6,078 bases of DNA from Lentisphaeria bacterium (GCA_016287975.1 JAEEXV010000270.1:1-6078); one strand, 5' to 3'. Positions 1 to 5,983 are shown, numbered from the stretch's first letter. The notes: generated by a model from the sequence alone, not told the origin. Made by a program: numbers and translations.

Positions 1-50
1 CATGCACCATCCTCCGTGGTGCCGTGCCGCCGCATTCTTGCGGCGGAAGC
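1..50 (+). repeat. Partial composite repeat unit (two hairpins) upstream of the helicase
   Basis: The window opens inside the same composite repeat that is found complete at 2341-2649. Two hairpins are visible. The first is GCACCA (4-9), a 7-nt loop, then TGGTGC (17-22). After the 4-nt link CGTG comes the core palindrome CCGCCGCA (27-34), loop TTCT, TGCGGCGG (39-46), followed by AAGCC. Order, spacing and orientation match the copies at 2420-2462 and 2575-2617. The unit ends about 20 nt before the helicase start codon. Confidence 0.85.
27..46 (+). repeat. Core palindrome, copy 1 (loop TTCT)
   Basis: Perfect 8-bp inverted repeat CCGCCGCA/TGCGGCGG with a TTCT loop, preceded by CGTG and followed by AAGCC. 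It lies 20 nt upstream of the helicase ATG at 66. Confidence 0.9.
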
Positions 51-65
51 CCCCCGCCCCTCCCC

Positions 66-2318
66 ATGGATATCTTCCACCGCTTCGCCCCCTTCATCCA
101 GGATTATATCTACCAGAACAACTGGACTGCCCTGCGCGGCATCCAGGTGGCGGCGGCGGAAGCCATCTTCGGCACTGAAGAGAATGTCCTCCTGACCGCG
201 GCGACCGCCTCGGGCAAGACCGAGGCCGCCTTCTTCCCCATCCTCACCCTGTTCACGGAGAATCCCCCGTCCTCGGTCGGCGCCATCTACATCGGGCCGC
301 TGAAGGCGCTCATCAACGACCAGTTCCTGCGTCTCAACGACCTCTGCCGCGAGGCTGGCGTCCCCGTCTGGCACTGGCACGGCGACGTGCAGCAGTCCCA
401 CAAGGGGCGCATGCTCCGCAACCCATCAGGCATCCTGCAGATCACCCCTGAATCCCTGGAGGCGATGCTGCTGCGCAAGCACGCCCTCCTCCCGCGCCTC
501 TTCGGCGACCTGCGCTTCATCGTCATCGACGAAGTCCACTCCCTCCTGCGCGGCGACCGCGGCGGACAGACCCTCTGCCTCATCGAGCGCCTCGCCAAGG
601 CCGCAGGCGTCAACCCACGCCGCATCGGACTCTCCGCCACCATCGGCGACCCCGAAAGCACTGGACGCCTCCTCGCCACTGGCACTGGACGCGGCACCAT
701 CATCCCGAAGGTCGCCGTCAAGGGCGTCAAGTGGCGCCTCTCCCTGGAGCACTTCTACATCGGCGAAGTCCCGCAGGCGGCCGACGGACGCGACGTCCCA
801 GGCGCGCTCCCCCTGCCCGAACCGCCCTCCGACCCCGCCCCGCCGCACGCCGACCCTGGTCTCGGCTACATCTTCGAGCACACCCTCGGCCGCAAGTGCC
901 TCGTCTTCGTCAACTCCCGCGAGGAGTGCGAGGCCGTCACCACTGGACTGCGCCAGTGCAGCGAGGCCAAGGGCGAGCCCGAGCGCTTCCTCATCCACCA
1001 CGGCAACCTCTCCACCTCCATCCGCGAAAGCGCCGAGGCCGACATGAAGGACGAGGAGAAGCGCCTCACCACCTGCACCACTTCCACCCTGGAACTCGGC
1101 ATCGACATCGGCCGCCTTGAACGCGCCTTCCAGATCGATGCGCCCTTCACCGTCTCCTCGTTCCTCCAGCGCATGGGCCGCACTGGCCGCCGCGAGACCC
1201 CGCCTGAAATGTGGTTCGTCGTCCGCGAGGATCCCCCCGAGCCGCGCGCGATGCTGCCCGCCACCATTCCGTGGAAACTCATCCAGGCCCTCGCCATCAT
1301 CCAGGCCTACCTCGACGAACGCTGGTGCGAGCCGCCGCGCTTCGACCGCCTCCCGTACAGCCTGCTCTACCACCAGACCATGGCGATCCTCGCCTCGCAG
1401 GGCGAAATGACCCACGAGGCCCTCGCCGCCCGCGTCCTCGCCTTGCGGTACTTCCAGCGCGTCTCCCGCGCCGACTTCGACTGCCTCGTCGCGCACCTCC
1501 TCGAAACCGAGCAACTCCAGACCACCGACGAAGGGGGCCTCATCGTCGGCCTCGCGGGCGAGCGCCAGACCAGTTCCTTCAAGTTCTTCGCCGTCTTCCA
1601 GGAAAACGTCGAATACTCGTGCCGCTGGGAGAACCAGGAACTCGGCACCCTTTGCATGCCGCCTCCCCCAGGCGAGAAGATCGCCATCGCGGGACGCGTC
1701 TGGGTCGTCGAGGAGGTCGACCACAAGCGCCACCTGCTCTACTGCACGCCCATCCCAGGCAAGGTCCCCGCCTACTTCGGCGAGTGCCCAGGCGACATCC
1801 ACACCCGAATCCTCCTCAAGATGAGGGATGTCCTCGCCGAGGGCCGACAGTATCCCTACCTCCTCAAAAACGCCGTCGTCCGCCTCGCCGAGGCCCGCGC
1901 CGCCGCGCGCGCCTCGGGCATGCTCGACCGCCCCCTCGTCAACCTCGGCGGCGACCTCTGGGTGCTCTTCCCCTGGCTCGGCACCTACGCCTTCCTCGCC
2001 CTCGAACGCCTCCTCAAACGCCGCTGCGCCGGGCGCCTCGGCCTCTCCGGCCTCGACTCCTCCCGCCCATACTACCTCCAGTTCCACGCCAAGGTCTCCG
2101 CCCGCGACTTCTACCGCATCCTGCAGGAGGAGGCCGCCGTCGACTTCGACCCCATGGAACTCGTCTACCCCGGCGAAGTCCCCCTCTTCGAAAAATACGA
2201 CCCGTTCCTTCCCCCCGAACTCGTCCGCAAGGGCTTCGCCTACGGCATCCTCGACCTCGCCACCCTCCGCCAGCGCATCCGCGAATGGACCGCCGCCGGT
2301 TTCGCCGAACACGATTAA
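66..2318 (+). CDS. Lhr-like DEVH-box superfamily 2 DNA/RNA helicase
   Basis: A 750-residue ATP-dependent helicase. RecA domain 1 carries a Q-like residue Q27, Walker A ATASGKT with K51, the motif Ia segment GPLKAL, motif Ib ITPESLE, DEVH at 155-158 and SAT at 190-192. A proline-rich linker (about 236-265) leads to RecA domain 2, with LVFVNSRE near 279-286, LGIDIG to G349 and QRMGRTGRR at 368-376. After that, an LPYSLLYHQ segment near 429 resembles the winged-helix part of Lhr proteins, a beta-rich stretch lies near 539-552, and the C-terminus has EKYDPFLPPE at 709-718. DEVH and the domain order fit the Lhr-like family (COG1201), whose studied members are 3'-5' translocases on single-stranded nucleic acid. 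At 750 residues it is about half of E. coli Lhr and nearer the helicase core form or BREX BrxHI. I chose ATG 66 because the in-frame ATG at 24 would add a peptide encoded by the repeat. No Shine-Dalgarno is visible. The exact role is unknown. Confidence 0.9.
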   Translation: MDIFHRFAPFIQDYIYQNNWTALRGIQVAAAEAIFGTEENVLLTAATASGKTEAAFFPILTLFTENPPSSVGAIYIGPLKALINDQFLRLNDLCREAGVPVWHWHGDVQQSHKGRMLRNPSGILQITPESLEAMLLRKHALLPRLFGDLRFIVIDEVHSLLRGDRGGQTLCLIERLAKAAGVNPRRIGLSATIGDPESTGRLLATGTGRGTIIPKVAVKGVKWRLSLEHFYIGEVPQAADGRDVPGALPLPEPPSDPAPPHADPGLGYIFEHTLGRKCLVFVNSREECEAVTTGLRQCSEAKGEPERFLIHHGNLSTSIRESAEADMKDEEKRLTTCTTSTLELGIDIGRLERAFQIDAPFTVSSFLQRMGRTGRRETPPEMWFVVREDPPEPRAMLPATIPWKLIQALAIIQAYLDERWCEPPRFDRLPYSLLYHQTMAILASQGEMTHEALAARVLALRYFQRVSRADFDCLVAHLLETEQLQTTDEGGLIVGLAGERQTSSFKFFAVFQENVEYSCRWENQELGTLCMPPPPGEKIAIAGRVWVVEEVDHKRHLLYCTPIPGKVPAYFGECPGDIHTRILLKMRDVLAEGRQYPYLLKNAVVRLAEARAAARASGMLDRPLVNLGGDLWVLFPWLGTYAFLALERLLKRRCAGRLGLSGLDSSRPYYLQFHAKVSARDFYRILQEEAAVDFDPMELVYPGEVPLFEKYDPFLPPELVRKGFAYGILDLATLRQRIREWTAAGFAEHD

Positions 2319-2340
2319 GTTATCTGAGTTGCACCGCGCG

Positions 2341-2494
2341 GCAGCGGAAGCCACCTCCGCACCAGGCCCCATTTTCCCGCCTGTGCGCCGCCCCCGTTGT
2401 TTTCGCGCCGCCTGCCCATGCACCATCCTCCGTGGTGCTGTGCCGCCGCATTCTTGCGGCGGAAGCCAAGCCCCGCATCCCGTGCCGCCGCATT
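2341..2494 (+). repeat. Composite three-hairpin repeat, tandem unit 1
   Basis: A 154-nt unit nearly identical to the next 155 nt. It contains a bulged hairpin CGCACCAGG (2358-2366) with CCTGTGCG (2380-2387), a hairpin GCACCA (2420-2425)/TGGTGC (2433-2438), and the core palindrome at 2443-2462. It ends in the left arm of the short core at 2485. By eye it differs from unit 2 by three substitutions and three one-base indels in C or T runs, which suggests a recent duplication. Confidence 0.85.
2443..2462 (+). repeat. Core palindrome, copy 2 (loop TTCT)
   Basis: Perfect 8-bp arms with a TTCT loop, preceded by TGTG and followed by AAGCC. It sits 4 nt after the GCACCA/TGGTGC hairpin, as in copies 1 and 4. 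Confidence 0.9.
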
Positions 2495-2501
2495 GCGGCG
2501 G
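2485..2501 (+). repeat. Core palindrome, copy 3 (short, 1-nt loop)
   Basis: Both 8-bp arms are intact, but the loop is a single T instead of TTCT, a 3-nt deletion. It is preceded by CGTG and followed by AAGCC. The copy spans the junction of the two tandem units. Confidence 0.88.
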
Positions 2502-2649
2502 AAGCCGCCTCCGCACCAGGCCCCATTTTCCCCGCCTGTGCGCCGCCCCCGCTGTTTCGCGCCGCCTGCCCCATGCACCATCCTCCGTGGTGCTGTGCCG
2601 CCGCATTCTTGCGGCGGAAGCCAAGCCCCGCATCCCGTGCCGCCGCATT
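2495..2649 (+). repeat. Composite three-hairpin repeat, tandem unit 2
   Basis: Second copy of the roughly 155-nt unit. It has the bulged hairpin CGCACCAGG (2512-2520)/CCTGTGCG (2535-2542), the hairpin GCACCA (2575-2580)/TGGTGC (2588-2593) and the core palindrome at 2598-2617. It runs into the left arm of the last core before uxaC. Confidence 0.85.
2598..2617 (+). repeat. Core palindrome, copy 4 (loop TTCT)
   Basis: Same sequence and setting as copy 2, exactly 155 nt downstream of it: TGTG before, AAGCC after. Confidence 0.9.
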
Positions 2650-2659
2650 CTTGCGGCGG
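2640..2659 (+). repeat. Core palindrome, copy 5 (loop TTCT), just upstream of uxaC
   Basis: Perfect arms with a TTCT loop, preceded by CGTG. Unlike copies 1-4 it is followed by ATTGTCC, not AAGCC. It lies 33 nt before the uxaC start codon and would be part of the mRNA leader if transcription begins upstream. Confidence 0.9.
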
Positions 2660-2677
2660 ATTGTCCCCATACATCAT

Positions 2678-2683
2678 AGGAGA
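2678..2683 (+). promoter_or_regulatory. Shine-Dalgarno site of uxaC
   Basis: AGGAGA lies 9 nt before ATG 2693. It is the only clear Shine-Dalgarno sequence upstream of any of the three genes. It settles the uxaC start, since the reading frame stays open far upstream through the repeats. Confidence 0.85.
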
Positions 2684-2692
2684 TATCCCGCC

Positions 2693-4126
2693 ATGCGTTC
2701 CTTCATGGATGCCGATTTCATGCTCTACAACGACACTGCGAAGCGCCTCTTCCACGACTACGCCGAGCGCCTGCCGCTGATCGACTACCACTGCCACATC
2801 TCCCCGCGCGAGATCTACGAGGACCGCCGTTTCCACGACATCACCCAGGTCTGGCTTGGTGGCCGCCAGCCCGACGGCACTTACGCGGGCGACCACTACA
2901 AGTGGAAGGTCATGCGCGCCAACGGCACCCCCGAGGAACTCGTCACCGGCGGCGCCGACCCCGAGGCCAAGTTCTGCGCCTTCGCGGAGGCCCTCCAGCA
3001 GGCCATCGGCAACCCCATGTACCACTGGTGCAACCTCGAACTCCACAAGTACTTCGGCGTCCAGGAGGCCCTGACCCCCGCCAACGCCAAGCGCATCTTC
3101 GCCCTCTGCAACGACAAGCTCCAGAACGACCCGAAGATGTCCGTCCGCGGCCTCATCGAGCAGTCCAACGTCGAGTTCATCGGCACCACCGACGACCCCG
3201 CCGACACCCTTGAATGGCACGAGAAGATCGCCGCCGACCCCGCCGTCAAGTTCCAGGTGCGCCCATCCTTCCGCCCCGACAAGGCCGTCAACATCACCAA
3301 GCCAGGATGGCGCGAATACCTCGCCCGCCTCGCCGCCTCCGTCGGCAAAGCCTCCTTCGCCACCGCGCAGGAACTCCTCGACGCCCTCGCCGAGCGCCTC
3401 GACTTCTTCCACCGCCACGGCTGCCGCGCTAGCGACCACGGCCTCGACTACGTCATGTACCGCCCAGGCACCCCCGCACAGGTCGAGGACGCCTTCCAGA
3501 AGGCCCTCAAAGGCGAGGCCCTCTCCGTCGAGGAGGCCGAGATCTTTCAGACCGCCGTCCTCCTGCACCTCGCGCGCCTCTACCACAAGCTGGGCATTGT
3601 CATGGAGATCCACTACTCCTGCCTGCGCAACGTCAACGCACGCATGTTCCGCCTCGAAGGCCCCGACACTGGCTACGACATGATCGCCCAGAACGCCTGC
3701 GGCGCCGCCATCCCCGCCCTCTTCAGCGCCCTCGAGGAGACCGACGAACTCCCCAAGACCATCCTCTTCTCCCTGAACGAGCCCGACCTCAACATCATCG
3801 GCACCACCATCAGCTGCTTCCAGGCCCCTGGCGTCCCAGGAAAGATGCAGATGGGCGCCGCCTGGTGGTTCCTCGACACCCGAGACGGCATGGAGAAGCA
3901 GATGCGCTCCCTCGCCAACCTCGGCCTCCTCGGCACCTTCGTCGGCATGCTCACCGACTCCCGCTCCTTCCTCTCCTACACCCGCCACGACTACTTCCGA
4001 CGCATCGCCTGCAACCTCATCGGCGACTGGGTCGAAAAGGGCGAATACCCCGCCGACGAAGCCGCCCTCAAGCAACTCGTCCAGGGCATTTCCCACGACA
4101 ACGCCAAACGCTACTTCGGCATCTGA
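2693..4126 (+). CDS. uxaC: Uronate isomerase (glucuronate/galacturonate isomerase)
   Basis: A 477-residue protein, close to E. coli UxaC (about 470). It interconverts D-galacturonate and D-tagaturonate, and D-glucuronate and D-fructuronate, in the cytoplasm; this is the entry step of hexuronate breakdown. It belongs to the amidohydrolase superfamily. Visible signatures are DYHCHISP with H33 and H35, the WCNLELHKYFG segment around 112-122, TTDDP at 165-169, H307 in MEIHYSCLRN, GPDTGYD, and the family block LTDSRSFLSYTRHDYFRR at 420-437. The start MRSFMDADFML resembles known UxaC N-termini and has a good ribosome binding site. The segment after H307 (HYSCLRNVN) differs slightly from the HxGALRNNN form I recall from other members. 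uxaB follows after a hairpin-filled gap, so the two probably share a transcript, but no promoter could be assigned. Confidence 0.96.
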   Translation: MRSFMDADFMLYNDTAKRLFHDYAERLPLIDYHCHISPREIYEDRRFHDITQVWLGGRQPDGTYAGDHYKWKVMRANGTPEELVTGGADPEAKFCAFAEALQQAIGNPMYHWCNLELHKYFGVQEALTPANAKRIFALCNDKLQNDPKMSVRGLIEQSNVEFIGTTDDPADTLEWHEKIAADPAVKFQVRPSFRPDKAVNITKPGWREYLARLAASVGKASFATAQELLDALAERLDFFHRHGCRASDHGLDYVMYRPGTPAQVEDAFQKALKGEALSVEEAEIFQTAVLLHLARLYHKLGIVMEIHYSCLRNVNARMFRLEGPDTGYDMIAQNACGAAIPALFSALEETDELPKTILFSLNEPDLNIIGTTISCFQAPGVPGKMQMGAAWWFLDTRDGMEKQMRSLANLGLLGTFVGMLTDSRSFLSYTRHDYFRRIACNLIGDWVEKGEYPADEAALKQLVQGISHDNAKRYFGI

Positions 4127-4137
4127 CCTGTCCCGTG

Positions 4138-4157
4138 CCGCCGCATTCTTGCGGCGG
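4138..4157 (+). repeat. Core palindrome, copy 6 (loop TTCT)
   Basis: Perfect 8-bp arms with a TTCT loop, 11 nt after the uxaC stop. It is preceded by CGTG and followed by ATTGTCC, the same suffix as copies 5 and 7. Confidence 0.9.
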
Positions 4158-4172
4158 ATTGTCCCCCGGTCC

Positions 4173-4200
4173 TGTGCGCGCGGCGCAAGCCGCGCGTGCA
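4173..4200 (+). repeat. Strong GCAA-tetraloop hairpin between two cores
   Basis: CGCGCGGC (4177-4184), loop GCAA (4185-4188), GCCGCGCG (4189-4196): a perfect 8-bp GC stem capped by a GNRA-type tetraloop. It can be extended by four outer pairs (TGTG with TGCA, two of them G-U). It occurs once in the window, between core copies 6 and 7. Confidence 0.8.
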
Positions 4201-4209
4201 TGTCCCGTG

Positions 4210-4227
4210 CCGCCGCATTTGCGGCGG
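4210..4227 (+). repeat. Core palindrome, copy 7 (2-nt loop)
   Basis: Both 8-bp arms are intact with a TT loop, preceded by CGTG and followed by ATTGTCC. Confidence 0.88.
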
Positions 4228-4238
4228 ATTGTCCCGCG

Positions 4239-4246
4239 CCGCCGCA
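4239..4246 (+). repeat. Half core palindrome (left arm only)
   Basis: CCGCCGCA followed by CTCT but with no right arm, 23 nt before the preferred uxaB start. It looks like a truncated or decayed eighth copy. An 8-base match in such GC-rich DNA could also be chance, although the matching upstream context TTGTCCCG supports it. Confidence 0.45.
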
Positions 4247-4269
4247 CTCTCCCTCCAATGCCATTTCCC

Positions 4270-5718
4270 ATGCAACAGCTCAGCCGTGCCCTCTTGGAAG
4301 CCCGTGGCATCCCCGCCACCGACGCCCCCGAGCGCGTCCTCCAGTTCGGCGGCGGGAACTTCCTGCGCGCCTTCGCGGAGAACTGGATCGATTTGCTCAA
4401 TGAAAAGGCGGGCTTCAACGGGAAGGTCGTCGTCGTGCAGAACGTCCCTGGCCACACCGCCGAGCGCCTCAATGCCCAGCAGGGCCTCTACACCCTGCTG
4501 CTGCGCGGCGCCGCAAACGGCCGCACCATCGACGAGACCCGCCTCGTCTCCTGCCTCTCCCGCGCCGTCAACCCCTACGACGACTACGCGGCCTATCTCG
4601 CCCTCGCCGCCAATCCCGACCTCGCCGTCATCGTCTCCAACACCACCGAGGCGGGCATCGCATACGATCCCGCCTGCCGCCTCGACGACGCGCCGCCCGC
4701 CTCCTTCCCCGCCAAGCTGGCCGCCCTCCTCCACCGCCGATTCACCCTCGGCCTCCCAGGATTCCTCGTCCTTTCCTGCGAACTCATCGACCACAACGGC
4801 GAGGCCCTCCGACAGTGCGTGCGCCAATACGCCGCCCAGTGGGCCCTCGGCCCCGACTTCGACGCCTGGCTCGACCGCGAAAACACCTTCTGCACCACCC
4901 TCGTCGACCGCATCGTCCCTGGCTTCCCGCGCGACGAGGCCCCCGCCCTCTTCGAGCGCCTCGGCTACCGCGACGACCTCCTCGTCGCCGCCGAGCCCTT
5001 CGGCTTCTGGGCCATCGAGGGCGACCGCGAGGCCATCCTCCGCCGCCTCCCCTTCGACAAGGCGGGCCTCCCCGTCGAAATCCTCCCCGACATCACCCCC
5101 TACAAGCAGCGCAAGGTCCGCATCCTCAACGGCGCCCACACCGCCTTCGTCCTCGCCGCCCATCTCGCGGGGCACGCCATCGTCCGCGAATGCATGGCCG
5201 TCCCCGCCATCCGCGCATTCCTCCTGAGACTCCTCCGAGACGAAGTCATCCCCACCCTCGACCTCGACCGCAAGAACCTCTTCGACTTCGCCGACGCCGT
5301 CCTCGACCGCTTCGCCAACCCCTTCATCGACCACCGTCTCCTCTCCATCGCCCTCAACTCCACCTCCAAGTGGAAGGCCCGCTGCCTCCCCTCCCTCCTC
5401 GAATATATCCGCCGACACGACGGCGCCCTCCCGCCCTGCCTCGCCTTCTCCCTCGCCGCCTATATCGCATTCTACCAGGACGGCACCCGCCACCCCGAAC
5501 GCACCCCCCTCCAGGACGAACCGCGCGTGATCGAATTCTTCGCCGCACGCCGCGACACCCCCGACGCCGCCCTCGTCCACGACGTCCTCGCCCACCGCGA
5601 CTTCTGGGACGCCGACCTCGCCGCCATCCCTGGCCTCGAAGCCGCCGTCGCCGCGCATCTCCACAATATCCACGCCCTCGGCTCCGCCGACGCCCTCCAG
5701 CGCGCCGCCGAGGCGTAG
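4270..5718 (+). CDS. uxaB: Tagaturonate reductase (altronate oxidoreductase)
   Basis: A 482-residue NAD-dependent enzyme of the long-chain mannitol dehydrogenase family, the same size as E. coli UxaB (483). It reduces D-tagaturonate to D-altronate, the step after UxaC in galacturonate catabolism. The N-terminal nucleotide-binding start is QFGGGNFLRAF at 25-35, followed by strand VVVVQN near 53-58. SNTTEAGI around 123-130 is typical of tagaturonate reductases, and SCELIDHNG lies at 169-177. The family catalytic signature K-x4-N-x2-H is present as K282, N287 and H290 in KVRILNGAH. ATG 4270 (MQQLSR) is preferred by length; ATG 4258 would add four residues (MPFP). Neither has a visible Shine-Dalgarno. 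The related fructuronate reductase UxuB is a possible alternative, but NTTEAGI and the uxaC neighbour favour UxaB. No CCGG occurs anywhere in this gene. Confidence 0.92.
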   Translation: MQQLSRALLEARGIPATDAPERVLQFGGGNFLRAFAENWIDLLNEKAGFNGKVVVVQNVPGHTAERLNAQQGLYTLLLRGAANGRTIDETRLVSCLSRAVNPYDDYAAYLALAANPDLAVIVSNTTEAGIAYDPACRLDDAPPASFPAKLAALLHRRFTLGLPGFLVLSCELIDHNGEALRQCVRQYAAQWALGPDFDAWLDRENTFCTTLVDRIVPGFPRDEAPALFERLGYRDDLLVAAEPFGFWAIEGDREAILRRLPFDKAGLPVEILPDITPYKQRKVRILNGAHTAFVLAAHLAGHAIVRECMAVPAIRAFLLRLLRDEVIPTLDLDRKNLFDFADAVLDRFANPFIDHRLLSIALNSTSKWKARCLPSLLEYIRRHDGALPPCLAFSLAAYIAFYQDGTRHPERTPLQDEPRVIEFFAARRDTPDAALVHDVLAHRDFWDADLAAIPGLEAAVAAHLHNIHALGSADALQRAAEA

Positions 5719-5755
5719 AGCCAACCGCTCTCCCCCACAGACGCCTGGCGTGGCA

Positions 5756-5779
5756 TGCGCCCCGACCGCGATTGGCGCA
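5756..5779. repeat. Inverted repeat followed by an A8 tract
   Basis: TGCGCC (5756-5761) and GGCGCA (5774-5779) with a 12-nt loop, then A8 at 5785-5792. A small hairpin ACGC-CTG-GCGT lies just before it at 5741-5751. Because the tract is A rather than T on the + strand, it is not a standard terminator for uxaB. On the - strand the T8 precedes this hairpin, so it is not canonical there either. Confidence 0.4.
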
Positions 5780-5804
5780 GCCACAAAAAAAACCAAATAG
5801 AATT

Positions 5805-5838
5805 GCGCGAAAACATCCGCGCGGTTCCCCAAGAGGGG
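5805..5838. repeat. Two small adjacent inverted repeats
   Basis: GCGCG (5805-5809)/CGCGC (5818-5822) with an 8-nt loop, then CCCC (5827-5830)/GGGG (5835-5838) with loop AAGA. The stems are short, so functional structure is uncertain. Confidence 0.35.
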
Positions 5839-5862
5839 CGGTAACAGTCCCTCATAATGCAG

Positions 5863-5879
5863 ACACGCCAGAAGCGTGT
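5863..5879. repeat. Inverted repeat before the G-rich tract
   Basis: ACACGC (5863-5868), loop CAGAA, GCGTGT (5874-5879): a perfect 6-bp stem directly followed by GGGTGGGGGGG. Confidence 0.5.
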
Positions 5880-5910
5880 GGGTGGGGGGGCGCTTGACGA
5901 AGCGGGCGTA

Positions 5911-5931
5911 GCCACGGCGTCCCGCCGTGGC
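5911..5931 (+). repeat. Second palindrome family, left copy
   Basis: GCCACGGCG, loop TCC, CGCCGTGGC: a perfect 9-bp stem. The GTAG that overlaps its first base (5908-5911) matches the classic REP head tetranucleotide. Confidence 0.85.
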
Positions 5932-5943
5932 GGCTCGGTGAAT

Positions 5944-5978
5944 GGGCGGCAGTCGATTCCGAAGCCTTGACTGCGCCC
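5944..5978. repeat. Bulged hairpin inside the REPIN-like element
   Basis: GGGC (5944-5947) and GCAGTC (5949-5954) pair with GACTGC (5969-5974) and GCCC (5975-5978). This gives ten base pairs with a single bulged G at 5948 and a 14-nt loop. Confidence 0.65.
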
Positions 5979-5983
5979 TGTGG

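Larger units (their letters stand above)
2319..2692 (+). other. Hairpin-rich spacer between the helicase gene and uxaC
   Basis: No gene is supported here. From 2331 to 2350 a decayed core is visible (only the right-hand part GCAGCGGAAGCC is clear). Then come two tandem composite units, a final core palindrome, and a short unique leader 2660-2692 with the uxaC ribosome binding site. I see no hairpin followed by a T-tract that would end helicase transcription, and no convincing sigma-70 promoter. Confidence 0.8.
4127..4269 (+). other. Hairpin-rich uxaC-uxaB spacer
   Basis: Nearly the whole gap can fold: core copy 6, a GCAA-capped hairpin, core copy 7 and a half core, in that order. There is no T-tract after any hairpin, so these do not look like intrinsic terminators. 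They could affect mRNA stability or the relative expression of uxaC and uxaB; that part is inference. Confidence 0.75.

Noticed and set aside
426..2648. 740-codon open frame on the - strand across the helicase gene
   Set aside because: It lies antisense to a helicase with all SF2 motifs, its translation is low-complexity Gly/Ala/Glu/Val, and it begins inside the repeats. It is a shadow of GC-rich, C-ending codons.
2341..2659. CRISPR array
   Set aside because: The repeats are palindromic cores at irregular spacing, and the longer units are near-identical throughout. There are no unique spacers of constant length.
2661..2689. Promoter with -35 TTGTCC and -10 TATCCC before uxaC
   Set aside because: Spacing would be 17 nt but the -10 match is poor, transcription would start after the Shine-Dalgarno site, and TTGTCC is simply the suffix shared by several core palindromes.
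4138..4227. Intrinsic terminator between uxaC and uxaB
   Set aside because: The hairpins are strong, but none is followed by a run of T; they are followed by C-rich DNA.
2315..4264. 649-codon open frame on the - strand across uxaC
   Set aside because: Same shadow effect opposite a well-supported uxaC; the translation is biased in composition and its ends fall in the palindrome repeats.
5756..5822. Intrinsic terminator for uxaB or for a - strand gene
   Set aside because: On the + strand the tract after the hairpin is A8, not T. On the - strand the hairpin preceding T8 is separated by about 12 nt and its stem is short.
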